Positions 15,795-24,622 of a stretch of 34,962 bases of DNA are shown one piece after another. The notes under the pieces were generated by a model. The model was not told the DNA's origin, searched no databases, and saw only the letters and a list, made by a program, of their open reading frames with translations. Location of the stretch: contig JAULYI010000284.1 of NCBI GenBank assembly GCA_032117915.1, forward strand, positions 1-34,962, read 5' to 3'. The stretch is from ZLKRG46 sp032117915. GTDB taxonomy: Bacteria > Bacteroidota > Ignavibacteria > Kapaibacteriales > Kapaibacteriaceae. The translations under genes and the position numbers were made by a program. Numbering within the stretch: the stretch's first letter is position 1; every line of letters starts with the position of its first letter.

Positions 15795-17513
15795 ATGACA
15801 TCAACACTTCGTATCGCTCTCGCCATCTCCTGCATTATCGGCATCTCCTTCTCTACGCAGGCGCAGACATCATTTGAGCGGGCCACCGAACTTGCCAACG
15901 CGGGTGATTACCTGGGTGCAGCACCAGAGATCCAGGCTGCCATCGCAAAGGACCCGGACAACACGGATGTGCTGTCGCTGGCAACGCGCATCTACCTTGA
16001 GCTGGAGCGTCCGGATTCCGCTGTGATCTACAGCCAGCGTGCCTACGACGAGGATGACGACGATGCGGCCATCGTGCGCATCCACGGCGAAGCGCTGATC
16101 GCCGCAAAGCGGTATCTCGACGCTATCGGCATCCTGCGGAAGCAGCTGAAGCGTAACGACGAAGTTGAGACGTCGCTCCTGCTGGTTGACGCTCTCATCG
16201 GTGCCGACTCCATTGCCGTTGCCGAGCTTACAGCGAAGACGGCAACGACGAAGCACGCCAAAAGTGCTGACGCCTACATGGCGCTCGGCAACCTGTACTT
16301 CAACTACAAGCCGCAGCCCGTCTACGACCTGGCTAAGCTGAACTATGAAGAGGCGATCAAACTCAACCCCAATCTTGTCCAAGCTCATTTCAACCTTGCA
16401 CAGTCCTACTGGCGTCTGGCAAATCGAGAATCTGATGACGAGCTCGCCAACGAACTCTTTAAGCGCTGTCTAATGGAGTGGGGCGAGGTCACGAAGCTTG
16501 ACCCCAAGAATGCCCGTGCATACTTCGAGCAGGGTAAGATCCTCTATCTCTCCAAACGCTTCAAGGATGCCGTAAACCCTTTGACCATGTATCGCAGCCT
16601 GCGCCCGACTGGTACGGGTAATCCGCTTGCCTCGTGGTACCTTGGTAATTCCTTGTTCGAGATTCGTCAGTGCGACGATGCAAAGGTTCATCTTGAGGAT
16701 GCAGCTTCGCAGATCGACTCGGTACGTGGCAAGGCATCGCTCCTGATGGCTCGTTGTGCCTTCTTTACGAAGGCATGGCCGACAACGGCAGAGCGTTACG
16801 CTGTTGCCGCTTCGTCGAACCTGCTCGAACCCCAGGACTACTGGTTCTATGGCACATCGCTCGTCCTGACGGGTGACACCACGAAGGCCATTGACATGAT
16901 GGACAAGGGAGCCGAGCTTGATCCGAAGCAATGCATGCTGATGTTCCGATTTGGTCTGTTACTCCAGTCCAAGCAGCAGAATGCTAGGTCATCCTCGATC
17001 TTCCAGAAGCGACTTGCGAACTGCAACGACTCGAATGATGCGAAGATCCTGCTGTTCATCGGAAATAATTTCTTTGCCGACAGTTTGGTTGATTCGGCGG
17101 CGTCGTACTACAACCGAGCACTGGACAAGGATCCGTCCAACCCGTTCTTTCTGTCGCGTGTCGCTGAAGTATCGATCGTCCGTGGTGACGTTCCGACGGC
17201 CATTGCGACGCTCGAAAAAGCTGCCACCCTGGGCATTACCGCTGCCACTGCTGACCAGCTCCGCTCTGCAGAACAGGCGTTGCAACGCCTCTGTGGACTG
17301 TATTTGCAGGCAAAGGACTGGTCCAACATTGTCGCCACCGCCAAGCGCATTACAGACGTTAACGCGAAAAGCGTGGCTGGATGGCTCTACCTTGGAGTAG
17401 GGAATCAGGGTAACGGCAATACCGCCGAGGCCTGCCGTGCATACAAGGAAACACTCAAACTAGACGCCAACAACAAGCCAGCAAAAGAGAATCTCAAGGC
17501 GCTTGGCTGCTAA
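15795..17513 (+). CDS. Secreted tetratricopeptide repeat protein
   Basis: The product has 572 residues from the ATG at 15795; a TTG two codons earlier, overlapping the previous stop, is a possible alternative. A signal peptide (about residues 1-24, ending STQAQ) is followed by many TPR-like helical pairs, for example AYMALGNLYFNYKPQP, NLVQAHFNLAQSYWRLA, ARAYFEQGKILYLSKRFKDA and VAGWLYLGVGNQGNGNT. TPR proteins serve as protein-binding scaffolds, here probably in the periplasm. It is the last gene of the TonB cluster and is followed by a strong terminator. The specific role is not known. Confidence 0.88.
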   Translation: MTSTLRIALAISCIIGISFSTQAQTSFERATELANAGDYLGAAPEIQAAIAKDPDNTDVLSLATRIYLELERPDSAVIYSQRAYDEDDDDAAIVRIHGEALIAAKRYLDAIGILRKQLKRNDEVETSLLLVDALIGADSIAVAELTAKTATTKHAKSADAYMALGNLYFNYKPQPVYDLAKLNYEEAIKLNPNLVQAHFNLAQSYWRLANRESDDELANELFKRCLMEWGEVTKLDPKNARAYFEQGKILYLSKRFKDAVNPLTMYRSLRPTGTGNPLASWYLGNSLFEIRQCDDAKVHLEDAASQIDSVRGKASLLMARCAFFTKAWPTTAERYAVAASSNLLEPQDYWFYGTSLVLTGDTTKAIDMMDKGAELDPKQCMLMFRFGLLLQSKQQNARSSSIFQKRLANCNDSNDAKILLFIGNNFFADSLVDSAASYYNRALDKDPSNPFFLSRVAEVSIVRGDVPTAIATLEKAATLGITAATADQLRSAEQALQRLCGLYLQAKDWSNIVATAKRITDVNAKSVAGWLYLGVGNQGNGNTAEACRAYKETLKLDANNKPAKENLKALGC

Positions 17514-17534
17514 GAAGTTCGAGCTCTACAAGAC

Positions 17535-17570
17535 GGGGCTTTGGTGGATTCACCTAAGCCCCTTATTTTT
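17535..17570 (+). terminator. Rho-independent terminator closing the TonB cluster
   Basis: GGGGCTT (17535-17541) pairs with AAGCCCC (17556-17562); an inner stem GGTG/CACC with loop GATT extends it past one T-T mismatch. TTATTTTT follows. It starts 21 bases after the TPR stop codon. The same bases also carry a promoter-like pair for the next gene. Confidence 0.9.
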
Positions 17571-17571
17571 G
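17540..17571 (+). promoter_or_regulatory. Candidate promoter for the DUF177-rpmF-fab cluster
   Basis: TTTG at 17540-17543, then 20 bases, then TATTTTTG at 17564-17571. Both boxes match the Bacteroidota -33/-7 consensus exactly and the spacing is within the usual range. The upstream box is inside the stem of the terminator and the downstream box is its T-run, so the end of one transcript and the start of the next share the same bases. Confidence 0.5.
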
Positions 17572-17604
17572 CGGCCTTGTCTCATGCTACCTCTGAAGCC
17601 GGTC

Positions 17605-18123
17605 ATGATCTTGATACAGATTCAGGGGATGCAGGATGGACGGGCTCCTTTTGACATCACGGTACCTGCCTCCGACATCCCGGATTTCCCAACGGAGTTT
17701 CCCTCCGATATCCGAGTTGTGGGAACAGTAACGCGGACAGGTCGGCGTTTCAGGGTTGATTGCGACGTTTCGACGACAGCACGCCTGACATGCGATCGGT
17801 CTCTGGAAGCGTACGACGAGCCGATGCACGTTGACCTCTCCTTGCTGTACGTGATCGACAATGAGGCGGCCCTTCGGCGCGAACCGGACGAGGTCGATGA
17901 CGATGGGCCGATCCCTTTGCGAGAGGACGCCAAGGTCATCGATGTTTCAGATGAGGTCCGTCAGGAGCTGGTGGTGCATCTGCCAATGCGTCGGGTGGCA
18001 CCGCAGTATCGAGACAAGGATATCACCGAGATCTTCGGTGATCTTGACAAGGCAGAAAACCACGATGTCGAGAATGACGACACGTGGGCAGCATTACGAG
18101 GAATCCAGCAACGAGATAACTAG
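17605..18123 (+). CDS. DUF177 (YceD-like) protein, predicted 23S rRNA accumulation factor
   Basis: DUF177 proteins are linked to 23S rRNA and large-subunit biogenesis and almost always precede rpmF, as here. The product has 172 residues from the ATG at 17605, where the family-like start IQIQGMQDGRAPFDITV begins; an alternative ATG at 17584 would add seven residues. The core has VVGTVTRTGRRFRVDCDVS and RLTCDRSLEAY, and the acidic second half ends with DTWAALRGI, like other members. The family often has a CxxC there; here the second Cys is replaced by Ser66 (C63-D-R-S66). Confidence 0.85.
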   Translation: MILIQIQGMQDGRAPFDITVPASDIPDFPTEFPSDIRVVGTVTRTGRRFRVDCDVSTTARLTCDRSLEAYDEPMHVDLSLLYVIDNEAALRREPDEVDDDGPIPLREDAKVIDVSDEVRQELVVHLPMRRVAPQYRDKDITEIFGDLDKAENHDVENDDTWAALRGIQQRDN

Positions 18124-18134
18124 GAGAAGACGAC

Positions 18135-18311
18135 ATGCCAAACCCCAAGCGTCGACATTCGAAATCACGCGGTGCAAAGCGCCGTACGCACTACAAGGCA
18201 TCAGCACCCACGGTCGCAACATGCCCTAACTGCAGCTCAATGAAGCAGCCGCACATGGTGTGTCACTCCTGTGGCTACTATAACGGCCGCAAGATCCTTA
18301 GCGTCGACTAA
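18135..18311 (+). CDS. rpmF: 50S ribosomal protein L32
   Basis: This is a structural protein of the large ribosomal subunit. The 58-residue product starts with MPNPKRRHSKSRGAKRRTHY, the standard L32 opening. It has the two zinc-binding pairs CPNC (about residues 33-36) and CHSC (about 46-49), followed by GYYNGRKIL. AGGAG lies eight bases upstream of the ATG. The pairing with DUF177 upstream and plsX downstream is the usual bacterial order. Confidence 0.96.
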   Translation: MPNPKRRHSKSRGAKRRTHYKASAPTVATCPNCSSMKQPHMVCHSCGYYNGRKILSVD

Positions 18312-18316
18312 GCACA

Positions 18317-19342
18317 ATGCCAGTCCGGATTGCTCTGGACGCTATGGGAGGTGACTTTGCGCCCGGCAACGAAGTTGCCGGTGCATTGCTTGCCAAGACC
18401 ATGGTTCCACCAGACGTGGAAATCATCCTCGTCGGCGACGAAGCGCGCCTGTATCCGTTAGTGGCCGAAGCAGGGCACCCCGATCGTATATCGATCGTCC
18501 ACGCGCCCGACGTCGTCACGATGAGGGACGAGCCTTCGTCGATCGTGAAGCAACGCAAGGAGTCTTCGCTGTACGTTGGTATCGACCTCATGCGCGAGGG
18601 GAAGGCAGATGCCTTCGTTTCGGGCGGTAATACCGGGGCAGTGATGGCAACCGCGACCATGATGTGTGGTCGTATTCCCGGCGTCAGCCGACCGACGATC
18701 GGTTCATTCTTTCCGTCTCGCGGCGGAAGGCCGTCGCTTCTGGTCGATATCGGAGCAAACGTAGATAGCAAGGCCCGGTTTCTGGTCGATTTCGCCGTCA
18801 TGGGCGAGATCTATGCGCGGTTGATCCAGGGGATCGACAATCCGCGGGTAGCGCTGCTCAACGTCGGTGAAGAAGAGACGAAGGGCACGGAAGTCGTGCA
18901 AGAGGCATCCGCTATGCTTCGAGCTCGGGCCATGAACTACGTCGGCTTCTGTGAAGGACGCGACATTCTCTCCGGTAAGTACGACGTCATCGTCTGTGAC
19001 GGCTTCGAAGGCAATATTGTTCTCAAGTTCGCCGAGAGCGTGCTTGGCTTCTTGAAGGATAAGCTGAAGACGTACGCGAAGGGTAGTATCTTCAAAAGCC
19101 TTGCAATGGCAATGTTTGCTCCGATGTTGAAATCAGCGCTGAAGGATATGGACTACCAGGAATATGGTGGTGTCCCGCTCCTCGGCATCAACGGTGTCGT
19201 GATCATTGGTCACGGCTCATCCTCGCCCAAAGCGCTGGCAAACATGATCAAGCGCGCCGTCGAAGTGGTCGATAGGGATGTGAATGGTCACATCCGCGCA
19301 GCCATGGCGGCACCGAACAAATCCTCAACCGAGCAACCATGA
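18317..19342 (+). CDS. plsX: Phosphate acyltransferase PlsX
   Basis: PlsX turns acyl-ACP into acyl phosphate for phosphatidic acid synthesis, linking fatty acid and phospholipid synthesis. The 341-residue product starts with IALDAMGGDFAPGNEV and has VSGGNTGAVMATA, LVDIGANVDSK and DGFEGNIVLKFAES, all hallmarks of the family. The start lies five bases after the rpmF stop without a clear Shine-Dalgarno site, so translation probably continues from rpmF. The stop overlaps the fabH start (ATGA). Confidence 0.97.
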   Translation: MPVRIALDAMGGDFAPGNEVAGALLAKTMVPPDVEIILVGDEARLYPLVAEAGHPDRISIVHAPDVVTMRDEPSSIVKQRKESSLYVGIDLMREGKADAFVSGGNTGAVMATATMMCGRIPGVSRPTIGSFFPSRGGRPSLLVDIGANVDSKARFLVDFAVMGEIYARLIQGIDNPRVALLNVGEEETKGTEVVQEASAMLRARAMNYVGFCEGRDILSGKYDVIVCDGFEGNIVLKFAESVLGFLKDKLKTYAKGSIFKSLAMAMFAPMLKSALKDMDYQEYGGVPLLGINGVVIIGHGSSSPKALANMIKRAVEVVDRDVNGHIRAAMAAPNKSSTEQP

Positions 19343-20355
19343 AGGCAACGATCACGGCCATCGCACACGCGGTTCCGCCCGACGTGTACGACAATCAGTG
19401 GTTCGAAGGCAAGATCGAAACGACCGACGAGTGGATTCAAACCCGTACTGGCATCCGCGAGCGTCATTTCGCGGCCGACGGTCAGGGTGTGACAGACATT
19501 ATTCTCCCGGCGGCAGAGGAAGTGCTAAGGCGTCGTGGTATAACGGCTGCGGACATTGACTGCATCATTCTCTGTACCGTCACGCCCGACCGGATCTTTC
19601 CGTCGTCGGCTGCCATCCTTCAGCGGAAGCTTGGCGCTGTGAATGCATGGGGATTCGACCTGGCCGCAGCATGCAGTGGTTTCGTCTATGGAATATACAC
19701 CGCATCAAAACTGATTGAATCCGGCGCCGTCCGCAATGTTCTGCTCTGCGGCGGCGATAAAATGAGTGCCATCGTGGACTTCACCGATCGCGCCACATGC
19801 GTGCTGTTCGGTGACGGAGCCGGCGTTGTGTTGCTGGAACCGTCCGACGATGATGGTGTTGGCATCATGGATGCCATTCTGAAAATGGACGGCAACGGCG
19901 AACAGCATCTCTACCAGAAGGCCGGTGGTTCGATGCGTCCACCTTCAGCTGAGACCGTAGCCAATCGCGAACACTACGTCTACCAGGAAGGTCAGTCCGT
20001 CTTCAAAGCTGCCGTGAAGGGCATGGCCGACGTATCGTTCGAGATCATGAAGAGGAACAATCTCACGGCTGACGATGTATCCTGGCTTGTACCGCACCAG
20101 GCAAACCTTCGCATCATTGATGCCACCGCCGAACACATGGGCCTGTCCAAAGAAAAGGTCATGGTGAACATCGAGCGGTACGGGAATACGACTTCCGGTA
20201 CCATTCCGATCTGCATGAGCGAACTCTACGATGCCGGAAAACTTCGCCGCGGAGACAATTTGGTCCTCGCAAGCTTCGGAGCAGGGTATACGTGGGGGGC
20301 TGTGCTCGTTCGGTGGGGCCTTCCACTGAAGCAATCCACGGAGACGACCTCATGA
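19339..20355 (+). CDS. fabH: Beta-ketoacyl-ACP synthase III
   Basis: FabH starts fatty acid synthesis by condensing acetyl-CoA (or a branched starter) with malonyl-ACP. The 338-residue product has the catalytic triad of the family: Cys112 in DLAAACSGFVYG, His in LVPHQANLRI and Asn in ERYGNTTSGTIP. It lies in a run of genes joined by four-base overlaps: plsX, fabH, fabD, fabG. Starter preference cannot be read from the sequence alone. Confidence 0.97.
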   Translation: MKATITAIAHAVPPDVYDNQWFEGKIETTDEWIQTRTGIRERHFAADGQGVTDIILPAAEEVLRRRGITAADIDCIILCTVTPDRIFPSSAAILQRKLGAVNAWGFDLAAACSGFVYGIYTASKLIESGAVRNVLLCGGDKMSAIVDFTDRATCVLFGDGAGVVLLEPSDDDGVGIMDAILKMDGNGEQHLYQKAGGSMRPPSAETVANREHYVYQEGQSVFKAAVKGMADVSFEIMKRNNLTADDVSWLVPHQANLRIIDATAEHMGLSKEKVMVNIERYGNTTSGTIPICMSELYDAGKLRRGDNLVLASFGAGYTWGAVLVRWGLPLKQSTETTS

Positions 20356-21284
20356 ATGCTCTGTTGTTTGCCGGACAGGGCTCACAGTACGTAGGCATGG
20401 CCAAGGATCTTACCGGCGCATACGCTTCGGCTCGTGACCTGGTAAGCCTGGCCAATGAGACGCTTGGATACGACCTGTCGTCGATCATGTTCGACGGGCC
20501 TGTGGAGCGTCTTACCGAAACTCGCTTCACACAGCCGGCGTTGTTTGTGCACGAGGCTATGATCCTCGCTGTCACCGGCCGTGCCGCTCATGCATCCTGT
20601 GTGGCCGGACACTCGCTTGGCGAATATGCGGCCTTGTATGCTGCCGGCGTCTTGTCGTTCACGGATGCCCTTACGCTCGTACAACTCCGTGCCACCGTGA
20701 TGTTCGAGGCAGGCAAACAGATACCCGGCACGATGGCTGCTGTCGTTGGTCTCGATGATGCCGCGGTTCGCGCGTTATGCAGCGAGCTCGATGGCGTCGA
20801 TGGTCAGCGGATCGTTGCGGCCAATTTCAACGCGCCGGGCCAGGTGGTTGTTTCCGGCTCTGCCGACTATGTACGTGCAAAACTGGGACGCTTCAAAGAG
20901 GCCGGTGCCAAGATCGTTAAGGAATTGCAGGTCAGTGGCGCGTTTCACTCGCCGCTGCTCGCATCGGCGGAAACCCCTCTGAAAGAGCGTATTGAGGCAA
21001 CGACGTTTCTCGACGCCTCTGTTCCTGTGTACGTCAACGTGTCCGCATCGCCCCTTACCAACGGCTCTGCGCTGAAGGATGCAGTGATAAAGCAGCTCAC
21101 GGCTCCCGTTCTGTGGACTGCAACAATTGAGCGTATGTGGCACGATGGCGTACGCTCGTTTACCGAGATCGGTCCCGGTAAGGTCCTCCAGGGCCTCGTA
21201 AAGCGGGCCGCACCCGAAGCTGCTATCGACGGTATCGATACTGCAGCCGATGTAGAACGATTTCTTCAAGCGAGTACATCATGA
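20352..21284 (+). CDS. fabD: Malonyl-CoA--ACP transacylase
   Basis: FabD loads malonyl groups onto acyl carrier protein. The product has 310 residues from the ATG at 20352, which overlaps the fabH stop; a longer reading from 20292 lies inside fabH. The N-terminus LLFAGQGSQYVGM, the nucleophile Ser88 in AGHSLGEYAAL, the arginine motif QLRATVMFEAG and the active His in VSGAFHSPLL are all present. It is followed by fabG with a four-base overlap. Confidence 0.97.
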   Translation: MNALLFAGQGSQYVGMAKDLTGAYASARDLVSLANETLGYDLSSIMFDGPVERLTETRFTQPALFVHEAMILAVTGRAAHASCVAGHSLGEYAALYAAGVLSFTDALTLVQLRATVMFEAGKQIPGTMAAVVGLDDAAVRALCSELDGVDGQRIVAANFNAPGQVVVSGSADYVRAKLGRFKEAGAKIVKELQVSGAFHSPLLASAETPLKERIEATTFLDASVPVYVNVSASPLTNGSALKDAVIKQLTAPVLWTATIERMWHDGVRSFTEIGPGKVLQGLVKRAAPEAAIDGIDTAADVERFLQASTS

Positions 21285-22033
21285 CAACATTTGATCTGAG
21301 CGGAAAGGTGATCGTTGTTACGGGTGGTTCCCGTGGTATCGGAGAGGCAATCGTGCGTAGTGCCGCTCGTGATGGAGCACACGTGATCGCCACCTATAAC
21401 TCGAGCCCAGAACGTGCACATGCCATTGCGGCCGATGTTGCCGCACAGGGCGGAACGGTCGAGTTCAAACAGGTTGATGTTGCAGATGAAGCGGCTGCCA
21501 TAGCCTTCATCGACGACGTTGTGAAGACAGTCGGACGTATCGATGCGCTGGTAAACAACGCAGGCATCACGCGAGACGGCCTGATCATGCGGATGTCTAC
21601 GAAAGACTGGAACGACGTGATGCAGACGAACTTGAACGGTGCCTTCTATCTCTGCCGTGCCGTGGCACGTCCGATGATGGGACAGCGCTCAGGAAGAATC
21701 GTAAACATGGGATCGATCGTTGGTCTTGGGGGCAATGCCGGACAAGCGAATTACAGTGCGGCGAAGGCAGGACTTGTAGGCCTGACGCGATCCCTTGCCC
21801 GGGAACTTGCCAGTCGCAACATTTTGGTAAATTTGGTCGCGCCTGGCTACGTAGTTACGGACATGACGGAAAAGTTGACGGAAGAACAGCGTACTGCATT
21901 CACGTCTTCAATTCCACTGCGCCGTCCTGCAACGCCCGATGAGATAGCAAGCGTAGTGTCATTCCTGCTTTCGGACGCCTCCTCATATATTACGGGGCAA
22001 GTGTTCAACGTCGATGGCGGACTGGCACTCTGA
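21281..22033 (+). CDS. fabG: 3-oxoacyl-ACP reductase
   Basis: FabG reduces 3-ketoacyl-ACP with NADPH in each elongation round. The 250-residue short-chain dehydrogenase has the nucleotide loop TGGSRGIGEA, NNAGITRDGL and the catalytic set Asn117, Ser145, Tyr158 and Lys162 (motif YSAAKAG). The C-terminal part with DMTEKLTEEQ and GQVFNVDGGLAL is typical of FabG. It follows fabD by overlap and precedes acpP by 51 bases. Confidence 0.96.
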   Translation: MTTFDLSGKVIVVTGGSRGIGEAIVRSAARDGAHVIATYNSSPERAHAIAADVAAQGGTVEFKQVDVADEAAAIAFIDDVVKTVGRIDALVNNAGITRDGLIMRMSTKDWNDVMQTNLNGAFYLCRAVARPMMGQRSGRIVNMGSIVGLGGNAGQANYSAAKAGLVGLTRSLARELASRNILVNLVAPGYVVTDMTEKLTEEQRTAFTSSIPLRRPATPDEIASVVSFLLSDASSYITGQVFNVDGGLAL

Positions 22034-22084
22034 TTACTGAACACAACCGTTTTTTCTTTTTCACACGATTTTCGGGGACTCCCT

Positions 22085-22321
22085 ATGTCGACAGTGGCCC
22101 AAAAGGTGACTGAAATCATCGTCAACAAGCTTGGTGTCGAAGAATCACAAGTCACACCCACGGCATCGTTCACCAACGACCTCGGTGCTGATTCGCTTGA
22201 CACGGTTGAGCTCATCATGGAATTTGAGCGTGCATTCAACCTGACCATCGAAGACACGGATGCAGAGAAGATTCAAACTGTCGGCGACGCTGTCGCATAC
22301 ATCGAATCCAAGGCTTCCTGA
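22085..22321 (+). CDS. acpP: Acyl carrier protein
   Basis: ACP carries the growing acyl chain on a phosphopantetheine arm. The 78-residue acidic product has the attachment Ser37 in LGADSLDTVELIMEFE and normal length. A 51-base T-rich gap separates it from fabG, larger than the other junctions in the cluster; a separate promoter there is possible, as ACP is needed in large amounts, but I see no good consensus match. fabF follows after 25 bases. Confidence 0.97.
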   Translation: MSTVAQKVTEIIVNKLGVEESQVTPTASFTNDLGADSLDTVELIMEFERAFNLTIEDTDAEKIQTVGDAVAYIESKAS

Positions 22322-22346
22322 TAATTAGTATCTATTACGAGTCCGT

Positions 22347-23606
22347 ATGCCTCGCGCAACACCACCACGAATCGTTGTCACTGGCCTTGGTGCCATCACG
22401 CCTATTGGCAACACCAAGGATGCCTTCTGGGAAGGCATGATGGCCGGCCGCTCAGGAGCCGGTCCTATCACACGCTTTGATGCAACGAATTTTGAGACCC
22501 GGTTTGCGTGCGAGGTCAAGGACTTCGATCCCTTGCCGTTTGTCTCGCGCAAAGAGGTCCAGCGAATGGACCTCTTCGCGCAGCTTGCCATGGCCGCTGC
22601 CATCATGGCTGTCGAGGATTCAGGCATAGATTTCGAACGCGTGAACAGAGAGCGTGTCGGTGTGGTCTTCGGATCGGGCATCGGTGGTATGTGGACGTAC
22701 CATCATCAGCAGCAGAACCTGTATGAGCGTAACGGCGTACCCGACCGGATCTCTCCGTTTTTCGTCCCGATGCTCATCTCAGATATTGCCGCAGGGCACA
22801 TCGCCATTCGCTATGGCCTAAAAGGCCCGAACTACGGCACCGTGTCTGCCTGTGCTACTTCGTCGCATTCCATTGCCGACGCATTCATGCTGATGCAGCG
22901 TGGTATGGCCGACATCATGCTTGCCGGCGGCTCCGAAGCTGTCGTATGCCCTATGGGAATCGGTGGTTTCAATTCGATGAAGGCCCTATCTACGCGCAAT
23001 GACGATCCCACACGAGCCAGTCGACCCTTCGACCGTGATCGTGATGGTTTTGTTATGGGCGAGGGTGGCGGTATCCTCATCCTGGAGACGCTCGAGCACG
23101 CCATGGATCGCGGTGCGACCATTTACGGCGAGGTACGCGGCATCGGTCTGACCGATGATGCCTTCCACATTACCCAACCGGCTCCGGGTGGGGAAGGGGC
23201 CGTGCGCTCCATGAAGTTGGCTATCGAGGACGCCGGACTTTTGCCTTCGGACATTGATTACATCAATGCCCACGGTACCTCGACGCCATTCAATGACAAG
23301 TCGGAGTCGGCTGCTATCAGAACCGTCTTCGGCGAACACGCGCAGAATCTTCTCGTGAGCTCTACGAAGTCGATGACAGGCCACCTGCTTGGCGCAGCCG
23401 GTGCGATCGAGGCCATCGCGACATGCATGGCCATCAAAAACGGCAAGGTCCCGCCAACGATTAACCAGATCACACCAGACCCCGAGTGTGATCTTGACTA
23501 CGTTGCCAACGCACCAAAGGAGCGGACCATCAAAGCCGCACTCAGCAATACGTTCGGATTTGGTGGCCACAATGCAACGCTCTGTTTCTCTGCATTCGAA
23601 GGCTGA
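22347..23606 (+). CDS. fabF: Beta-ketoacyl-ACP synthase II
   Basis: FabF condenses malonyl-ACP with growing acyl-ACP chains. The 419-residue product has the full KAS II set: Cys169 in SACATSSHSIADA, His309 in NAHGTSTPFND, Lys341 and His346 in STKSMTGHLLGAAGA. The gene lies between acpP and rnc, as in many bacteria. The C-terminus with SNTFGFGGHNATL is complete. Confidence 0.97.
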   Translation: MPRATPPRIVVTGLGAITPIGNTKDAFWEGMMAGRSGAGPITRFDATNFETRFACEVKDFDPLPFVSRKEVQRMDLFAQLAMAAAIMAVEDSGIDFERVNRERVGVVFGSGIGGMWTYHHQQQNLYERNGVPDRISPFFVPMLISDIAAGHIAIRYGLKGPNYGTVSACATSSHSIADAFMLMQRGMADIMLAGGSEAVVCPMGIGGFNSMKALSTRNDDPTRASRPFDRDRDGFVMGEGGGILILETLEHAMDRGATIYGEVRGIGLTDDAFHITQPAPGGEGAVRSMKLAIEDAGLLPSDIDYINAHGTSTPFNDKSESAAIRTVFGEHAQNLLVSSTKSMTGHLLGAAGAIEAIATCMAIKNGKVPPTINQITPDPECDLDYVANAPKERTIKAALSNTFGFGGHNATLCFSAFEG

Positions 23607-23633
23607 TCGTATCAGCCACATCCAGCGACCGTC

Positions 23634-24515
23634 GTGAAGGACATCGTCCGCCAGCTCTATGCTAACCTGCTCAAGTTCACGAGCGGACGCGGTCGCAGCG
23701 CGGCCTTTCGGGAATTGTTCCCCCCTATGGGAGTGCTGCCCCCCGAGGCGGTTGTGCAACTGGAAGAATGTCTAGGCGTAAAGATCGCCACCGTCTCCCT
23801 GTTCGAGCAGGCCCTGACACATCGATCGTACTTGCAGGTCGTCAACTCCCCCGATCATCACTCGAATGAGCGTCTTGAGTTCCTAGGTGACTCGATCCTA
23901 GGCATGATCACTGCCGAGTACCTGTTCTATAACAACAAGAACATCCTCGAGGGCGAGCTCACAAAGATGCGCTCCTGGCTGGTCAACAAGAAGTCCCTGG
24001 CTATCTGTGCCCGAGCGCTGCATCTTGATGATCACCTGCTCCTGAGCTTCAGTGCAAAGCAGTCCCTGCAGCGCGGTAATGACTCGATGCTTGCCGACGC
24101 CTTGGAGTCCATCATCGCCGCCATTTATCTCGACCTTGGTTTCGACGCCGTGCGTCGGTTCATCATCGACAAGCTCCTGCCCATCATGGTTCAGGAGTCA
24201 CTGGTGCACGACACGAATTACAAGAGCTTGCTACTGGAGACGGTACAGGCGCGTGGGGTGACTGCTCCGCGATACGTTGTGATCGCCGAAGAAGGACCGG
24301 ATCACGAAAAGCAGTTCACGGTCGAGGTCTGGGTTGATGACCGTTGTATGGGAACCGGTAAGGGACGCAATAAAAAAGACTCCGAACAGCGAGCCGCAGA
24401 GGCAGCCATGCGCAAGTTCATGCGTCGCTCAGAGCAGAAGTCCACCCCTGCCGTATCGGTAGACGAGAGCGCCATACCCGCGAAGAAGTCGCGGACGTCC
24501 GGCTCCAAGCGCTAA
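23634..24515 (+). CDS. rnc: Ribonuclease III
   Basis: RNase III cuts double-stranded RNA in rRNA and mRNA processing. The 293-residue product starts at GTG, 27 bases after fabF; no better ATG exists upstream. The catalytic signature NERLEFLGDSIL (Glu82, Asp86) and the second metal site in ADALESIIAAIYLD are intact. A double-stranded RNA-binding domain follows from about residue 195 with NYKSLLLETVQARG and AAEAAMRKFM. The first 40 residues and the basic tail (AKKSRTSGSKR) are extra compared with short family members. Linkage to acpP-fabF is a widespread arrangement. Confidence 0.95.
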   Translation: MKDIVRQLYANLLKFTSGRGRSAAFRELFPPMGVLPPEAVVQLEECLGVKIATVSLFEQALTHRSYLQVVNSPDHHSNERLEFLGDSILGMITAEYLFYNNKNILEGELTKMRSWLVNKKSLAICARALHLDDHLLLSFSAKQSLQRGNDSMLADALESIIAAIYLDLGFDAVRRFIIDKLLPIMVQESLVHDTNYKSLLLETVQARGVTAPRYVVIAEEGPDHEKQFTVEVWVDDRCMGTGKGRNKKDSEQRAAEAAMRKFMRRSEQKSTPAVSVDESAIPAKKSRTSGSKR

Positions 24516-24546
24516 CGAGCGCCCGACCTCACTAATTTGACCTCGT

Positions 24547-24564
24547 CGAACGTCTTTGCGTTCG
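24547..24564. repeat. Short inverted repeat upstream of the propeller-barrel gene
   Basis: CGAACG and CGTTCG flank the six bases TCTTTG in the 107-base gap after rnc. It has no T-run, so it is a poor terminator; it could be an operator or chance. A TAATTTGAC sequence at 24533-24541, also present upstream of kdsA, lies just before it. No other gene is visible in the gap. Confidence 0.25.
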
Positions 24565-24622
24565 CCTGCGGATGCCTTATGGCAGCCGCGTTCACACTGT
24601 TGTTCGATCGTCATCCGCCGTT

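Noticed and set aside
22986..23759. 257-codon minus-strand frame opposite fabF
   Set aside because: It is antisense to a full-length fabF with an intact active site and shows no domain.
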